From Betaproteobacteria bacterium (lineage in GTDB: Bacteria; Pseudomonadota; Gammaproteobacteria; Burkholderiales; SG8-41): a stretch of 64,000 nucleotides of DNA. Positions 44,301 to 52,637 of the stretch are shown one piece after another. Numbering within the stretch: the stretch's first letter is position 1; each line of letters opens with the position of its first letter. A model generated the notes under the pieces. The model saw only the letters and a list, made by a program, of their open reading frames with translations. It ran no database searches and was not told where the DNA came from. The translations under genes and the position numbers were made by a program. The stretch is from contig JACPTK010000123.1 in assembly GCA_016192825.1 (NCBI GenBank), positions 124,001-188,000 of the forward strand. The letters are read 5' to 3'.

Positions 44301-44629
44301 GCGAGCAATCGGAGAAGGCGATTGCCCCCGTGAAGCACATGCTCGACGAATTCGGCGTCCCCCATGCCGTGCACTTCGCCACGGGGGAGCGCGCCAGCGA
44401 GATTGCGGGCGCCGCACGACGTCTGCGCTGCGACCGCATCCTGATCGGCACGGCGCGCAAGAACTCCCTGACCCGCCTGGTGCAAAGCTCGGTGACGAAC
44501 AAGGTAATCGCGCTCGCTTCCGTGCCGGTGGAGGTGATCCCCGGAGACGGAATGTCGAAGTGGGAGCGTTACGGAATACCTGCTGGTCTTGGCGCGGCCC
44601 TTACGCTCGCGCTCGCCACCATGGAGTAA
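41360..44629 (+). CDS. Cation-transporting P-type ATPase fused to a C-terminal universal-stress domain
   Basis: 1089 residues. Residues 1-900 form a P2-type ATPase: cation-ATPase N domain (LNRTEAERRLAEFGANEL), TGES near 165, PEAL in membrane helix 4, phosphorylation motif DKTGTLTKGEM near 333, GDGVNDAPALKHADIGIAMG near 635 and C-terminal membrane helices. Residues about 922-1089 are a complete UspA domain (MRRILVPVDGSGNSKSAVRQ ... RILIGTARKN ... VPVEVIPGD) with the shared tail RYGIPAGLGAALTLALATME. At 44111 a strong GGAGGAAAG precedes the in-frame ATG at 44123, so the Usp part may also be made alone. Cation specificity (Ca2+-like or other) is not resolved. Confidence 0.9.
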   Translation: MHWHSAEVEAVLEKLATHPGRGLNRTEAERRLAEFGANELAKKRRTSPLGLFFSQFKNTLVIILVIATVLSALLGEVVDAAIIAAIVLFCAALGFIQEYRAERALDALKRMLAPTVRILRDGVELSLPSRELVAGDIMLLEAGDRVPADGRLIDAHSLKCDEAPLTGESFPVDKSCRSMPEDTPAADRRNIVFTGTTVTYGRGKAVVVGTGTGTEFGKIAEQVSSARTEPTPLEKRTAEIGRWLGLIALGVCAVAISVSVARAWLGGQLDLQLVLTMTIFAIALAVAAVPEALAAIVTGALAVGMHEMAKRNALVRRMPAVETLGCTTVICTDKTGTLTKGEMTARRVFVGGEAHEVSGAGYEPTGSFLPQLDLNDEAMRLFLMGGVLCSDAVLGKEGGRWAVKGDPTEGALVVLARKAGLDPEQVRRDGPRTSELPFSSERKRMTTVHRMPDGRLLAFVKGAPEVVLERCAYVQHEQAMHPLDDEARGRILAANEKMATDALRVLAIGYREIDGRMPQDDDALERGLVFLGLIGMMDPPREEAKQAVEVCRQVHIRPIMITGDHKLTAVAVARELGIHRDGDRVLTGDELGHMTDGEFEKVVDRVSVYARVSPLDKLKIVRAWKNRGEVVAMTGDGVNDAPALKHADIGIAMGITGTDVAKEAADMVLGDDNFATIVRAIERGRWIYDNIRKYLTYLLRANITEVVVLGGVVIVVGPELLPLLPAAILYINLATDGLPALALGLSPPDRDIMQRPPRDPKESVFSRDVRVLVLLGVLIECPIFLWIYFDNFADIEAARTKIFLLFVFVELIIVMSFRSLRYSLFEAPPHKWLLLAIGWELVLLGVLIQFANVREAFGITMPTWPDLAMVLATSVFVLVAIEITKAWLRVTAKDAVSGRRHPALAGSVFVGAASGIPGGKTMRRILVPVDGSGNSKSAVRQIVREFASDPAMEIHLLNVQQPLSSYVSRFLSRKTIRDYHREQSEKAIAPVKHMLDEFGVPHAVHFATGERASEIAGAARRLRCDRILIGTARKNSLTRLVQSSVTNKVIALASVPVEVIPGDGMSKWERYGIPAGLGAALTLALATME

Positions 44630-44687
44630 TTCGGTCCCAGGGCCCGACTTCCGGCGGTGCGCGGTGGCGCGAGCTCAAAGAGAACTG

Positions 44688-46376
44688 TCAGATCCTGGGG
44701 TACGGATGCCGCCCTGCCATCACCTCGACCAGGGCCGGCCGGCTCCGCGTTGCCGCGATGCCTTTCCGCAGTGCGCCTTCAACTTCCTTCGGGTCGGTCA
44801 CGTGGATGCCTTCCGCGCCGCAAGCTCGGGCGATCGCGGCGAAGTCCGGACTTTGGAATGCCGTGCCGTAGGTGTGACCGTAGAGGTTCGACTGCTGCAT
44901 GAAGGTCTGGCCGAACGCGCCGTCGTTCAGGACGATCATGAGGATGTTGGCCCCGTACTCGACCGCGGTGGGAAGATCGCCGATGGTCATGAGAAAGGCG
45001 CCGTCTCCCGCAAGCGCAACCACGTCGCGGCCCGGAAATTCCATCTTGGCCACGATCGCCGTCGGCAAGCCGTAGCTCATGGCGTTCCACACGCCCGACT
45101 GCATGAAGGACTCGGGGGTGGCGATGCGGCGGAAGGTGCGGGCCCACATCTGGCAGTTGCCCACGTCGCTCGCGACCACCGCATGGTCGTCCAGCACGGC
45201 GTTCATCGCGTCCATCAGCAGGCCCGGGTAAATGGGCTTGTCGCTCTTGTGGGGCTCGTTCTGCGCCGCCAGGCTCGCACGCACGGCGGCCTTGCCCTCG
45301 GCCAGTTTCCGTATGAGCGCCTCTTCGCGCGGCCGCTGGTAGCTTCCCAGCCGCTCGAGCAGCGCGGCCAGGAACAGCTTCGGATCGGCCACGCGCCGCT
45401 CCTCCCCGTCGTAACGGGCATCCGCGGCGTCGTCGAAGCCCACGAGGACGAGATCGCGCTCGGGCGCGCGCTCGCGCAGCTCGCTCATCTCGGCCGTGCC
45501 CGCGCGCATGCCCACGGCGAGGACCAGGTCGGCGCGCTTCAGCGCCTCGGCGCAAAGCGGGTGGCTGCGGTGTTGCTGAAAGTGGCCCGCGAAGAAAGGA
45601 TGCGCCTCGGGAATCACGCCGATCGCGTCCTGCGCGAAGATGACCGGAGCCTGAAGCTTCATCGAAAGCTCCGCAAGCTCCCCCATCGCGCCCTTGCGGA
45701 CGATCCCTTTCCCCGCCGCGATGACGGGCGAGCGCGTATCCATGAGCCGCTTCGCCAAACGGTCCACGTCGCGCGCGTCGGGTCCGGGGACCTCGGTGGC
45801 GATGGGCCGGTACTCCGGCAGAACGGCAGGCTCCTGCTGAAGGATGAACTCGCTGTAATCCGACAGGCGCGGCAACTCGACGTGCACCGGACCCGGCCGC
45901 CCGCTGCGGGCGAGGTGAAACGCCTTCGCCATCGCTTCCGGGATGTCGGAAAGCCGCTCCACGCGGGCGCTCCATTTGGTGATCTTCTTGAACATCCCGT
46001 GCACGAAGGCGGGATCGTCCACTCCGTGAAAAGCCTCGCGGGCGGCCTTCAGCGGCACCGCGCCGCTGATATGCACCACCGGTGACGCAGCACCGTACGC
46101 CTGGGCGACCCCGGCCATCGAGTTGAGGCAGCCCGGCCCGGCGGTGACGACACACACGCCGGGCTTGCCGGTGAGACGGCCGTAGGCATCCGCCATCAGG
46201 GAAACGTTCGGCTCCTGTTTGCAGGTGACGAACCGTATGGACTTCACCCGGCTCAGCCCGTCGTAGATCGGATGGATATGGGAACCGGGAACGCTGTAGA
46301 CCCGCTCGACGCCCTCCTCCCGCAGCGCCTCGGCAACCGCTTCGCCCGCGTGCATCGCCGGACGTCGAGCGCTCAC
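44688..46376 (-). CDS. Thiamine-diphosphate-binding enzyme (acetolactate synthase-like)
   Basis: A 562-residue ThDP enzyme: catalytic Glu in CKQEPNVSLMADAYGR, GPGCLNSMAGVAQAYG, middle domain SPVIAAGKGIVRKG, and PP-domain GDGAFLMTIGDLPTAVEY with LNDGAFGQ. Related to IlvB/ benzoylformate-decarboxylase-type proteins; substrate not evident. GTG at 46376 overlaps the stop of the uracil-DNA glycosylase gene by four bases; an ATG at 46355 is the alternative. Convergent with the ATPase operon. Confidence 0.82.
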   Translation of the reverse strand: MSARRPAMHAGEAVAEALREEGVERVYSVPGSHIHPIYDGLSRVKSIRFVTCKQEPNVSLMADAYGRLTGKPGVCVVTAGPGCLNSMAGVAQAYGAASPVVHISGAVPLKAAREAFHGVDDPAFVHGMFKKITKWSARVERLSDIPEAMAKAFHLARSGRPGPVHVELPRLSDYSEFILQQEPAVLPEYRPIATEVPGPDARDVDRLAKRLMDTRSPVIAAGKGIVRKGAMGELAELSMKLQAPVIFAQDAIGVIPEAHPFFAGHFQQHRSHPLCAEALKRADLVLAVGMRAGTAEMSELRERAPERDLVLVGFDDAADARYDGEERRVADPKLFLAALLERLGSYQRPREEALIRKLAEGKAAVRASLAAQNEPHKSDKPIYPGLLMDAMNAVLDDHAVVASDVGNCQMWARTFRRIATPESFMQSGVWNAMSYGLPTAIVAKMEFPGRDVVALAGDGAFLMTIGDLPTAVEYGANILMIVLNDGAFGQTFMQQSNLYGHTYGTAFQSPDFAAIARACGAEGIHVTDPKEVEGALRKGIAATRSRPALVEVMAGRHPYPRI

Positions 46377-47083
46377 GTTGAGATTCCCAGGTCCGCGAGC
46401 GAGCGCGTCATCTGCGCAGCCCAGCCGCGGTTGGCCGCCGGGCTTGCCGGGCTCGGATGCGGCACCACCCCGAGCCTGACCGGGACTCCCTCCAGCGCGG
46501 CGGCAGCGCGGTCCGCGGCAAACCGCCCCACCCCGACGACGAACTCGGGGTGCAGGTATGCGACGGTGCGCCGGAGTGCAAGGTTGCAGGCGACGAGCAG
46601 CGGCTCCCGCTCCGCGCGCGGCAGCTTGTCCGGCGTGCGATTGCGGCCGCTGGCCTCGATGAACGCGAGCGGGCAGTAGTTGGCAACGAAGAAACGCGCG
46701 AAGAAGCGTTCCGGCCGTCCGAACGTGTCGCGCGCCCAGCCCCAGAAGCGTTGGCCGCTCACTTCCCCGCGCGGGCACTCGAAGCCCGCCACCGGGCGCT
46801 TCGGATGCTCGCGCGCCGGGCGCCCGACCGGCGCTTCGATGCCGAGCCAGTCACGCACCATCGAGACATCGCCGAAGGGCACGCCGGTCTGCACCATCCC
46901 GAAAGGACCGGGATTCATGCCGAGCAGCACGACCTGCGGGCGCCCCCGGCCGAAACGCTCCAGATAGGCGCGGTGCGGCCGCCACGCGTAATCGAGGGGG
47001 TTGTAGACGTACGCCACCGGTTGCCTGAAGCGCAGCCGGCCCACGTCACGACGGAGGCGGCGCGCGATTTCGACGAGTTCCAT
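46373..47083 (-). CDS. SMUG1-like (family 3) uracil-DNA glycosylase
   Basis: A 236-residue protein with the family-3 signatures: LLGMNPGPFGMVQTGVPFGD (motif 1, catalytic region), FVANYCPLAFIE and the DNA-intercalating motif HPSPASPAANRGW. It should excise uracil or oxidised pyrimidines from DNA. ATG at 47083. Its end overlaps the TPP enzyme start, a likely translational coupling of unrelated functions. Confidence 0.88.
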   Translation of the reverse strand: MELVEIARRLRRDVGRLRFRQPVAYVYNPLDYAWRPHRAYLERFGRGRPQVVLLGMNPGPFGMVQTGVPFGDVSMVRDWLGIEAPVGRPAREHPKRPVAGFECPRGEVSGQRFWGWARDTFGRPERFFARFFVANYCPLAFIEASGRNRTPDKLPRAEREPLLVACNLALRRTVAYLHPEFVVGVGRFAADRAAAALEGVPVRLGVVPHPSPASPAANRGWAAQMTRSLADLGIST

Positions 47084-47131
47084 GTGTCAGTCCGGGCCCC
47101 GCGCGCTGCCTCATCGGCGCAGCGGCAATCC

Positions 47132-48181
47132 TCAGGACGCGCTTGCGCCCACGGCACCGATCGCGGCAAAGAGGTCGGACACGGTATGCCGCGGTATGCC
47201 GCGGGTGATGAAGACCAGCCGCGTGCAGCGGTCCTCCCCCGGCCAGGCCGCCAGCTCCAGGGGCGGATGAAACAGGTGCTGGACGCCCTGCACCACCATC
47301 GGCCCCGCCTTGCCTTCCACGTTGACCAGCCCCTTCACGCGCAGGAGGTCGGGTCCGCGCAGCGCCGTCAGCACCTCGAGGCATTGCGTGAAGGCCGCCC
47401 ACGGCATGGGCCGCTCGAACCGCAGCACGAAGGTCTGCACGGTCTCGTCGTGCCGGTGCCCGTGATCGGAGTCTTCTTCCGCGCCGAGCCAGCGCTCGAC
47501 TTCCTCGAGCCTGGCATTGACGCGCGCGAGCCCGACGCCCACCAGGAACGACAGCTCGATGTCGCCGTTCAGCGCGAGGCGCACCGGGGCGTGCGGGTTG
47601 ATATCGTGCAGCCGCCCGGTGAGCGCGCCCATCTGCTTCTCGCCCACCAGGTCGGATTTGGTCACCACCAGGCGGTCGGCCAGTGCGACCTGCTTGACCG
47701 GCTCGGAGAACTGCTTGAGCTGGCCCGGGGCGTTGACCGCGTCCACCAGCGTCACCACGCAGTCGAGGCGGTACTGGTCGAGCAGCAGCGCGTCCGTGAT
47801 CAGCGTCTGCATCACCGGCGCCGGGTCGGCGAGCCCGGTGGTCTCGATGACCACGCGGTCGAAGTCGATCACCTCCCCGTTGCGCCGCTTGATGAACAGC
47901 TCGCGCAGCGTTTCCTGCAGGTCGCCGCGCAGCACGCAGCACAGGCAACCGTTGTTGAGCAGCATCATCTGCTCGGAGGAGACCTGGACGAGATCGTTGT
48001 CCACGCCGATCTCGCCCAGCTCGTTGACGATCACCGCGACGCGGTTCATCTCCGGCCGCCTGAGCAACCGGTTGATGAGAGTGGTCTTGCCGCTGCCGAG
48101 GAACCCCGTGACGATGGACACCGGGATCAGCCCCGCGAGCGCGTCACGCGTGGTGCTTGGAGTCGCCTCAGCCGTAGCCAT
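47132..48181 (-). CDS. CobW/COG0523-family metal-associated GTPase
   Basis: A 349-residue GTPase: Walker A GFLGSGKTTLINRLL, the CxCC metal motif in NNGCLCCVLRGDL, ETTGLADPAPV, guanine motif TKSD and a histidine-rich loop DHGHRHDE before the C-terminal CobW domain. Such proteins deliver Zn or Co to client enzymes. ATG at 48181 is chosen; the reading to 48235 is made of the 'gcgagcttcgagc' repeat. Possible clients are unknown. Confidence 0.88.
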   Translation of the reverse strand: MATAEATPSTTRDALAGLIPVSIVTGFLGSGKTTLINRLLRRPEMNRVAVIVNELGEIGVDNDLVQVSSEQMMLLNNGCLCCVLRGDLQETLRELFIKRRNGEVIDFDRVVIETTGLADPAPVMQTLITDALLLDQYRLDCVVTLVDAVNAPGQLKQFSEPVKQVALADRLVVTKSDLVGEKQMGALTGRLHDINPHAPVRLALNGDIELSFLVGVGLARVNARLEEVERWLGAEEDSDHGHRHDETVQTFVLRFERPMPWAAFTQCLEVLTALRGPDLLRVKGLVNVEGKAGPMVVQGVQHLFHPPLELAAWPGEDRCTRLVFITRGIPRHTVSDLFAAIGAVGASAS

Positions 48182-48199
48182 GGTTATCCGCTTTTGGAC

Positions 48200-48299
48200 A
48201 AGCTGCGAGCTTCGAGCCGCGAGCTTCGATATCAACCCGATCGCCCTGATAGCCGGTGGCTGCTGGCTCGTGGCTCATAGCTCGTAGCTCGTAGCTGAT
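48200..48299. repeat. Repeat tract, 'gctcgtagctcgtagctg' family, with inverted copies
   Basis: aagctgcgagcttcgagc-cgcgagcttcga on one side and ggctcgtggctcatagctcg-tagctcgtagctg on the other, separated by about 30 bases; the halves are near reverse complements. It fills the gap between the LVIVD-protein stop and the CobW start. Confidence 0.7.
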
Positions 48300-48302
48300 G
48301 GT

Positions 48303-49550
48303 TCAGAAAGTCGTTTCCAGCGTATAGAGGCCGCCACCGAACCGGTCCACCGCGTAGACGATGCGGTTCTCGTCCACCCACACGTCGTTGATCTGGGCCG
48401 AGCCCTTGGGCGCCAGCTTGGGCGTCCCGGGCACGAAGTAGCCGACTTCCTTGGGCTGCAGCGGATTGGCGAGATCGAACGCCCGCACGCCGCCGTTGAA
48501 GAAGGTGGCGAATATCAGGTTCTCCGAGCGGAACGAGCACGGTCCCGGCTGGTTCTCGTGCATGTTGTGCGAGCCGTAGCGGCCGCCGCGCTTGATGAAC
48601 GCCTCCGCCGGCGGCAGCGGCAGCGTCGCCACCGGAACCAGGTTGCTCTCGACCCGCGCGTCCACGATCCACGTCAGCTTCGGCCAGTCCTCGCCGTTGT
48701 CCTTCACGCATTCGTCGGAGATGACCAGGAGGTTGCGCTCGATCAGCGGCAGCACGGTGTGGGTGAAGCCGTTGTACGGCGGCGAGTACTGCAGGTGCCC
48801 GACCGGCTTCGGCTTCGACTTGTCGCTGATGTCGAGTATCCAGGCGCCGCCGTCGATGTAGCCGATGTAAGCGCGGTCCGGGCGCTGGGGATAGACATTG
48901 GTATTGTGCGGCCGGTACCCGCCGTCGAAGCGGGGATGGCGCGGCGGCGGCGGCGCGGCGTCACCCTTGCGCGTGCCGGGATACCACCAGCGGCCCACTT
49001 CGGCCGGCTTCGACGGATTGCGCACGTCGATGATGCGGTAGAACTGGTCGTCCTTCGGGTGGGTCGGCTCGAAATCCGGCGCCCCCGAGGTGAGATGCAC
49101 GTACTCGCCGTCCACGAAGAACACGCAGTGCGCGCCGCGCGAGCAGGGGCCGGAGGTGTCGAAATGCGAAATGCGCTTCGGCTGCTCCGGCTTGCTGATG
49201 TCGAAGAGATCGAAGCCCGCCGGCTTGAGGCCCCATTTCTTGGTCTGGTAGGCGACCGCCATGATGTCGCCCACCACGTCGAGCGAGTTCGACCGCACGT
49301 CGGCGTGCGGCAGATCGGTCTGGACCACCATCCTGGGATTGCGCGGGTCGGTCACGTCCACCGCGGTGAAGTTCTTGGGCGCCGACTCGTGCGCGAGCCA
49401 CAGGATGCGCCGCCCATCCTTCGCCTTCTGCAGGTTGATGCCCTCGCCGATGCCGCCGAAACCGGCAAGCTCGTGGTGCCCGAGGAGTTTCATGTTGAGG
49501 GCGAGCGGCGTCGCCTGCCCGCCCGGCCGCAAGGATCCTTCGACTGCCAT
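48303..49550 (-). CDS. LVIVD repeat-containing protein
   Basis: A 415-residue predicted beta-propeller made of LVIVD-type blades: LAHESAPKNFTAVDVTDPRN, FDLFDISKPEQPKRISHFD, YRIIDVRNPSKPAEVGRWW, AWILDISDKSKPKPVGHL and VRAFDLANPLQPKEVGYF. There is no signal peptide in the reading used, unlike many family members, so localisation is unclear. Function unknown. It starts immediately after the stop of the beta-hydroxyacid dehydrogenase gene (TAAATG) with GGAAGG upstream. Confidence 0.85.
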   Translation of the reverse strand: MAVEGSLRPGGQATPLALNMKLLGHHELAGFGGIGEGINLQKAKDGRRILWLAHESAPKNFTAVDVTDPRNPRMVVQTDLPHADVRSNSLDVVGDIMAVAYQTKKWGLKPAGFDLFDISKPEQPKRISHFDTSGPCSRGAHCVFFVDGEYVHLTSGAPDFEPTHPKDDQFYRIIDVRNPSKPAEVGRWWYPGTRKGDAAPPPPRHPRFDGGYRPHNTNVYPQRPDRAYIGYIDGGAWILDISDKSKPKPVGHLQYSPPYNGFTHTVLPLIERNLLVISDECVKDNGEDWPKLTWIVDARVESNLVPVATLPLPPAEAFIKRGGRYGSHNMHENQPGPCSFRSENLIFATFFNGGVRAFDLANPLQPKEVGYFVPGTPKLAPKGSAQINDVWVDENRIVYAVDRFGGGLYTLETTF

Positions 49551-50540
49551 TTACCTTCCTTTCCGAGTGATGCGCCGAGGATTTCGCCCGGGTCGGCCCG
49601 GACGAATTCCTGACCCCCGCAAGCCGGCGCGTTGCCTGAGAACCGAGTGTATCGCGGCCGTATCCTCCTGGGCGAATCCCTGGCGCAGGGCCGCGGCGTA
49701 GAACGGGACGCTGGCGTCAAACAGCGGCGTGGGGCACTTCAGCCGCCGGACGAACGCCCAGATGATGTCGATGTCCTTCTGGTAGATCTTCGATTTCATG
49801 TGCGCCGGCGTATAGCGGCCCTTCACCATCATCGGCCCCCGCACCTGGAACATGCGGGAGCTTCCCGCCCCGTCGGAAATCACCCGGTAGAGCAGCGCGG
49901 GATCGAGCCCCGAGCGCTCGCCCACCACCATCGCCTCGGCGGTCGAGAGATTGTGTATCGTCACCAGCAGGTTCGCGACGAACTTGAGCTTGGAACCGAC
50001 CCCGAATTTCCCGCAGTAATAGGTGGAGCGCGCGAAGGCGTCGAACGCGCCGCGGCAGCGATTGAACGCGCGCCGGTCGCCGCTCGCATAGACGGCGATG
50101 TCCCGGGCCGCCGCCTGGGCGCCGGTGCCGCTGATCGGGCAATCGAGAACGTGCACGCCACGCCGCGCCAGGCGGCGGCGGATGCCCTCCTTGAGCTCGA
50201 GCGTCATCGTGCTCGCCTCGATCACGATGGTCCCCGGCCGCGCGGCGGCCGCGATCCCGTCCCTGCCGAAAAAGGCCTCCTCCATCGCCGCGGGCGACGG
50301 CAGTGAAGTAATGATGATGCGCGCCCCCTCCGCCACTTCAGCGCACGAACCCGCTGGCCGGCCACCCGCCTTCGCCAACGCCCGGCTGGTTGCGGGAACC
50401 GGATCGTAGCCAACGACATTGAAGCCCGCCGCCAGCAGGTGGCGGGCGAATGCCCCCCCCATGATGCCGAGGCCCACCTGCCCTACGGTGCCTTTGGCGC
50501 GGCCAGACCTTTTCCTCTTTTGCCTCGAATCACGAATCAC
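49551..50540 (-). CDS. 3-hydroxyisobutyrate dehydrogenase-family NAD(P) oxidoreductase
   Basis: About 305-329 residues: Rossmann motif VGLGIMGGAFARHLLAAGF, DCPISGTGAQAAARDIAVYA (substrate-binding DxPxSG), GSKLKFVANLL with the catalytic Lys, and KDIDIIWAF. It oxidises a beta-hydroxyacid or reduces an oxo-acid. The start is uncertain: the only upstream start codon is a GTG at 50540 lying within the gtgattc repeat, which would add a basic leader; an internal GTG at 50477 begins just before the Rossmann strand. Confidence 0.82.
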   Translation of the reverse strand: MIRDSRQKRKRSGRAKGTVGQVGLGIMGGAFARHLLAAGFNVVGYDPVPATSRALAKAGGRPAGSCAEVAEGARIIITSLPSPAAMEEAFFGRDGIAAAARPGTIVIEASTMTLELKEGIRRRLARRGVHVLDCPISGTGAQAAARDIAVYASGDRRAFNRCRGAFDAFARSTYYCGKFGVGSKLKFVANLLVTIHNLSTAEAMVVGERSGLDPALLYRVISDGAGSSRMFQVRGPMMVKGRYTPAHMKSKIYQKDIDIIWAFVRRLKCPTPLFDASVPFYAAALRQGFAQEDTAAIHSVLRQRAGLRGSGIRPGRPGRNPRRITRKGR

Positions 50541-50549
50541 GATTCACGG
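50524..50549. repeat. Repeat tract, 'cgaatcacgaatcacgattcacg' family
   Basis: ctcgaatcacgaatcacg then attcacggg: three copies of the 7-8-nt unit between the cupin stop and the dehydrogenase start; it overlaps the putative GTG start of the latter. Confidence 0.72.
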
Positions 50550-50551
50550 GA

Positions 50552-51397
50552 CTAGGTGGGTTTCATGTGAAGCCGCGCTTGCTCGGCTTCATCAGGCGTC
50601 ATGTTGTCGATCCGGCTCTCCAGTTGCGGCGTCGAGCAGACCAGCACGTAACGCGCGAACGGCGATTGTACCTGCAAGCGGCAGGCCGTGCCCCGGGAAA
50701 CATGAATGATGTCGCCGCTGCCCACCTGCTTGGTCTGCGCGCCCGATCTTGCCTGCAGCCTGCCGCTTAATATGTAGAAAAACATTTCACGCTGGGCGGT
50801 CAGCTCCGGCTCGTCGTAGCCGCCCGGGACCTCGAAGAAGCCGAACGCGAGCCGACCGCCCTCGATCCAGTTGACGTGGCGCGCCGAGCGCCGCGGCGCA
50901 TCGAGCGACTCGATGATCGGGTAGAAGCACACGTCCAGCCCCTCCACGACCGCCTGGGACCGCCCTTCCGCGCCCGTGTGCTTGTCGCGCTCGCCCACCC
51001 GGTAGCGCCGGTTCACCTCCTCCACCGTCATCGCCTTCTCCGGCACGCCCTCGTTCTCGGCCAGCCCGACGACGGTCCAGGTCTTGTCCTTGATGTAGAG
51101 GTACTGGCAGTGCCCGTCCTCGGTCGCCTTCATGGAGTGGCGCGCGTAGGCCGGCGCATGCACGAACGTCCCCGGCGACACGATGCGGCGGTCCTTGCCG
51201 ACGATCGCGTTGATCTTGCCGCGCAGCGGGAAGATCAGCAGCTCGTTGGGATGGTAGTGCAGCTCGGAGCCGGTTCCGGCGTTCTTGTGCAGCAGGCAGA
51301 AATACATGTACTGCCCGTCGATCAACGGCGCCTTGCCGGTGGATAAATGGGGTGTGAGGTAACGGCTTTCGATGTCTTCGAATCGATGGAATGGCAT
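50552..51397 (-). CDS. Bicupin-domain protein
   Basis: A 281-residue protein with two cupin folds. Cupin 1 holds the metal motif GSELHYHPNELLIFPLRGKI and later HAPAYARHSM; cupin 2 holds REMFFYILSGRLQARSGAQ and DIIHVSRGTACRLQV. The second lacks the usual paired histidines, so it may be structural. Related proteins are dioxygenases or isomerases in aromatic-acid catabolism, but no specific function is assigned. Divergent from the oxidoreductase at 51532. Confidence 0.8.
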   Translation of the reverse strand: MPFHRFEDIESRYLTPHLSTGKAPLIDGQYMYFCLLHKNAGTGSELHYHPNELLIFPLRGKINAIVGKDRRIVSPGTFVHAPAYARHSMKATEDGHCQYLYIKDKTWTVVGLAENEGVPEKAMTVEEVNRRYRVGERDKHTGAEGRSQAVVEGLDVCFYPIIESLDAPRRSARHVNWIEGGRLAFGFFEVPGGYDEPELTAQREMFFYILSGRLQARSGAQTKQVGSGDIIHVSRGTACRLQVQSPFARYVLVCSTPQLESRIDNMTPDEAEQARLHMKPT

Positions 51398-51531
51398 GCC
51401 AGCACCTGTTGATCCGCCTCGCGTCGGGGCGGCCGCAGCACGGCCCGCTTCGACACTGCCTCTTACATAAGCGGCGCATTATGCGACATAATTCGATTTT
51501 TTGCCTGCAGCCCTTTACCTCTGGAGCATGC

Positions 51532-52602
51532 GTGAAGCAGATTAGCGTCGGCATCATCGGCACCGGCTGGTGCGGCGGCATCCGCGCCGAAACCTGCGCC
51601 ACCCACCCCGTCGTCGGCAGCCTCCATCTGGCGGAGGTCCGACCCGAGCGCCTCGCCGAGGTCGCGAAGGCGACGGGCGCGAAGACCGCCACCGCCGATT
51701 ACCGCGAGCTGCTGAAGATCGGCGAGATCGACGCCTGCTTCGTCTCGGCGACTCCGGAAACCCACCACTACCCGATGGCGCGCGAATGCCTGCTGGCGGG
51801 CAAGCACGTGTTCCTGGAGAAGCCGATCGCGATCGAGCTGCACGAGGCCGACGAGCTGATCGCGATCGCCCGGAAAAGCGGCCTCAAGTTCACCATCGGT
51901 TACTCCCAGCGCTTCAATCCCAAGTTCGCCTACGTCAAGAAATCCATCACCGACGGCACCATCGGCAGGCCGGTGAGCGCGCTGGTGAGCCGCCACATCA
52001 CGCGCGGCCTGGGCAAGAAGATCACCGGGCGCACCAAGCTCTCCCCCGCCGCGATGGAAGCGACCCACGATCTCGATTTTGTGCTGTGGTGCCTCGAGCC
52101 GGCCAAGCCGGTCAAGGTGTTCTCGACGGTCAATTACGGCGCGATGCGGGAGGCGACGGGGGCGGACGTCCCCGACACCCAGCTCATCACGGTCGTCATG
52201 GACAACGGGATCTCGTTCGTCGTCCACGCCGGCTGGAGCCTGCCGCCCGGTTACCCGAATTTCTCCACCACCTGGATCGAGATGGTCGGCACCGAGGGCG
52301 CCCTGCTGGTGGACGACAGCCACCGCGACGTGGTCCTCAACACCATGCAGAGCGGCATGCGCCTGCCGATGTCGTCCATGCCCGGCGAGTTCGTGGAGCA
52401 CGCTTACGCCGGGCCGATGAAGGCCGAAACCGTGCATTTCATCGAGGCCGTCGCCTGCAACCGCCCGGTGCTGGTCACACCCGAGCAGGCGCGCCAGGTG
52501 ATGGAGGTGTATATCGCCGCCGATCTCTCGGCCGAGCGCAACGAGCCGGTCAACCTGCCGCTTCCCGAATCGCGCGCCCCGCGCGCCGCCGCCGCGCGGT
52601 AG
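51532..52602 (+). CDS. Gfo/Idh/MocA-family oxidoreductase
   Basis: A 356-residue NAD(P)-dependent oxidoreductase: GIIGTGWCGGIRAETCATHP, ACFVSATPETHHY, GKHVFLEKPIAIEL (EKP motif with catalytic Lys), YSQRFNPKFAYVKK and VGTEGALLVDDSHRDVVL. GTG at 51532 has TGGAG upstream and gives the family N-terminus; the longer reading starts in non-conserved DNA. Substrate is probably a sugar or cyclitol derivative. It leads a same-strand series with a second, similar enzyme. Confidence 0.87.
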   Translation: MKQISVGIIGTGWCGGIRAETCATHPVVGSLHLAEVRPERLAEVAKATGAKTATADYRELLKIGEIDACFVSATPETHHYPMARECLLAGKHVFLEKPIAIELHEADELIAIARKSGLKFTIGYSQRFNPKFAYVKKSITDGTIGRPVSALVSRHITRGLGKKITGRTKLSPAAMEATHDLDFVLWCLEPAKPVKVFSTVNYGAMREATGADVPDTQLITVVMDNGISFVVHAGWSLPPGYPNFSTTWIEMVGTEGALLVDDSHRDVVLNTMQSGMRLPMSSMPGEFVEHAYAGPMKAETVHFIEAVACNRPVLVTPEQARQVMEVYIAADLSAERNEPVNLPLPESRAPRAAAAR

Positions 52603-52603
52603 T

Positions 52604-52636
52604 CCATTCACTATTCACCATCCACTATTCACGCTT
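52604..52636. repeat. Repeat tract, 'ccattcactattcac' family
   Basis: ccattcactattcaccatcc then actattcacg: tandem copies of an 8-9-nt unit (c)attcac(c/t)at in the 35-base gap directly before the next start codon, where a ribosome site would be expected and is missing. Confidence 0.7.
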
Positions 52637-52637
52637 C

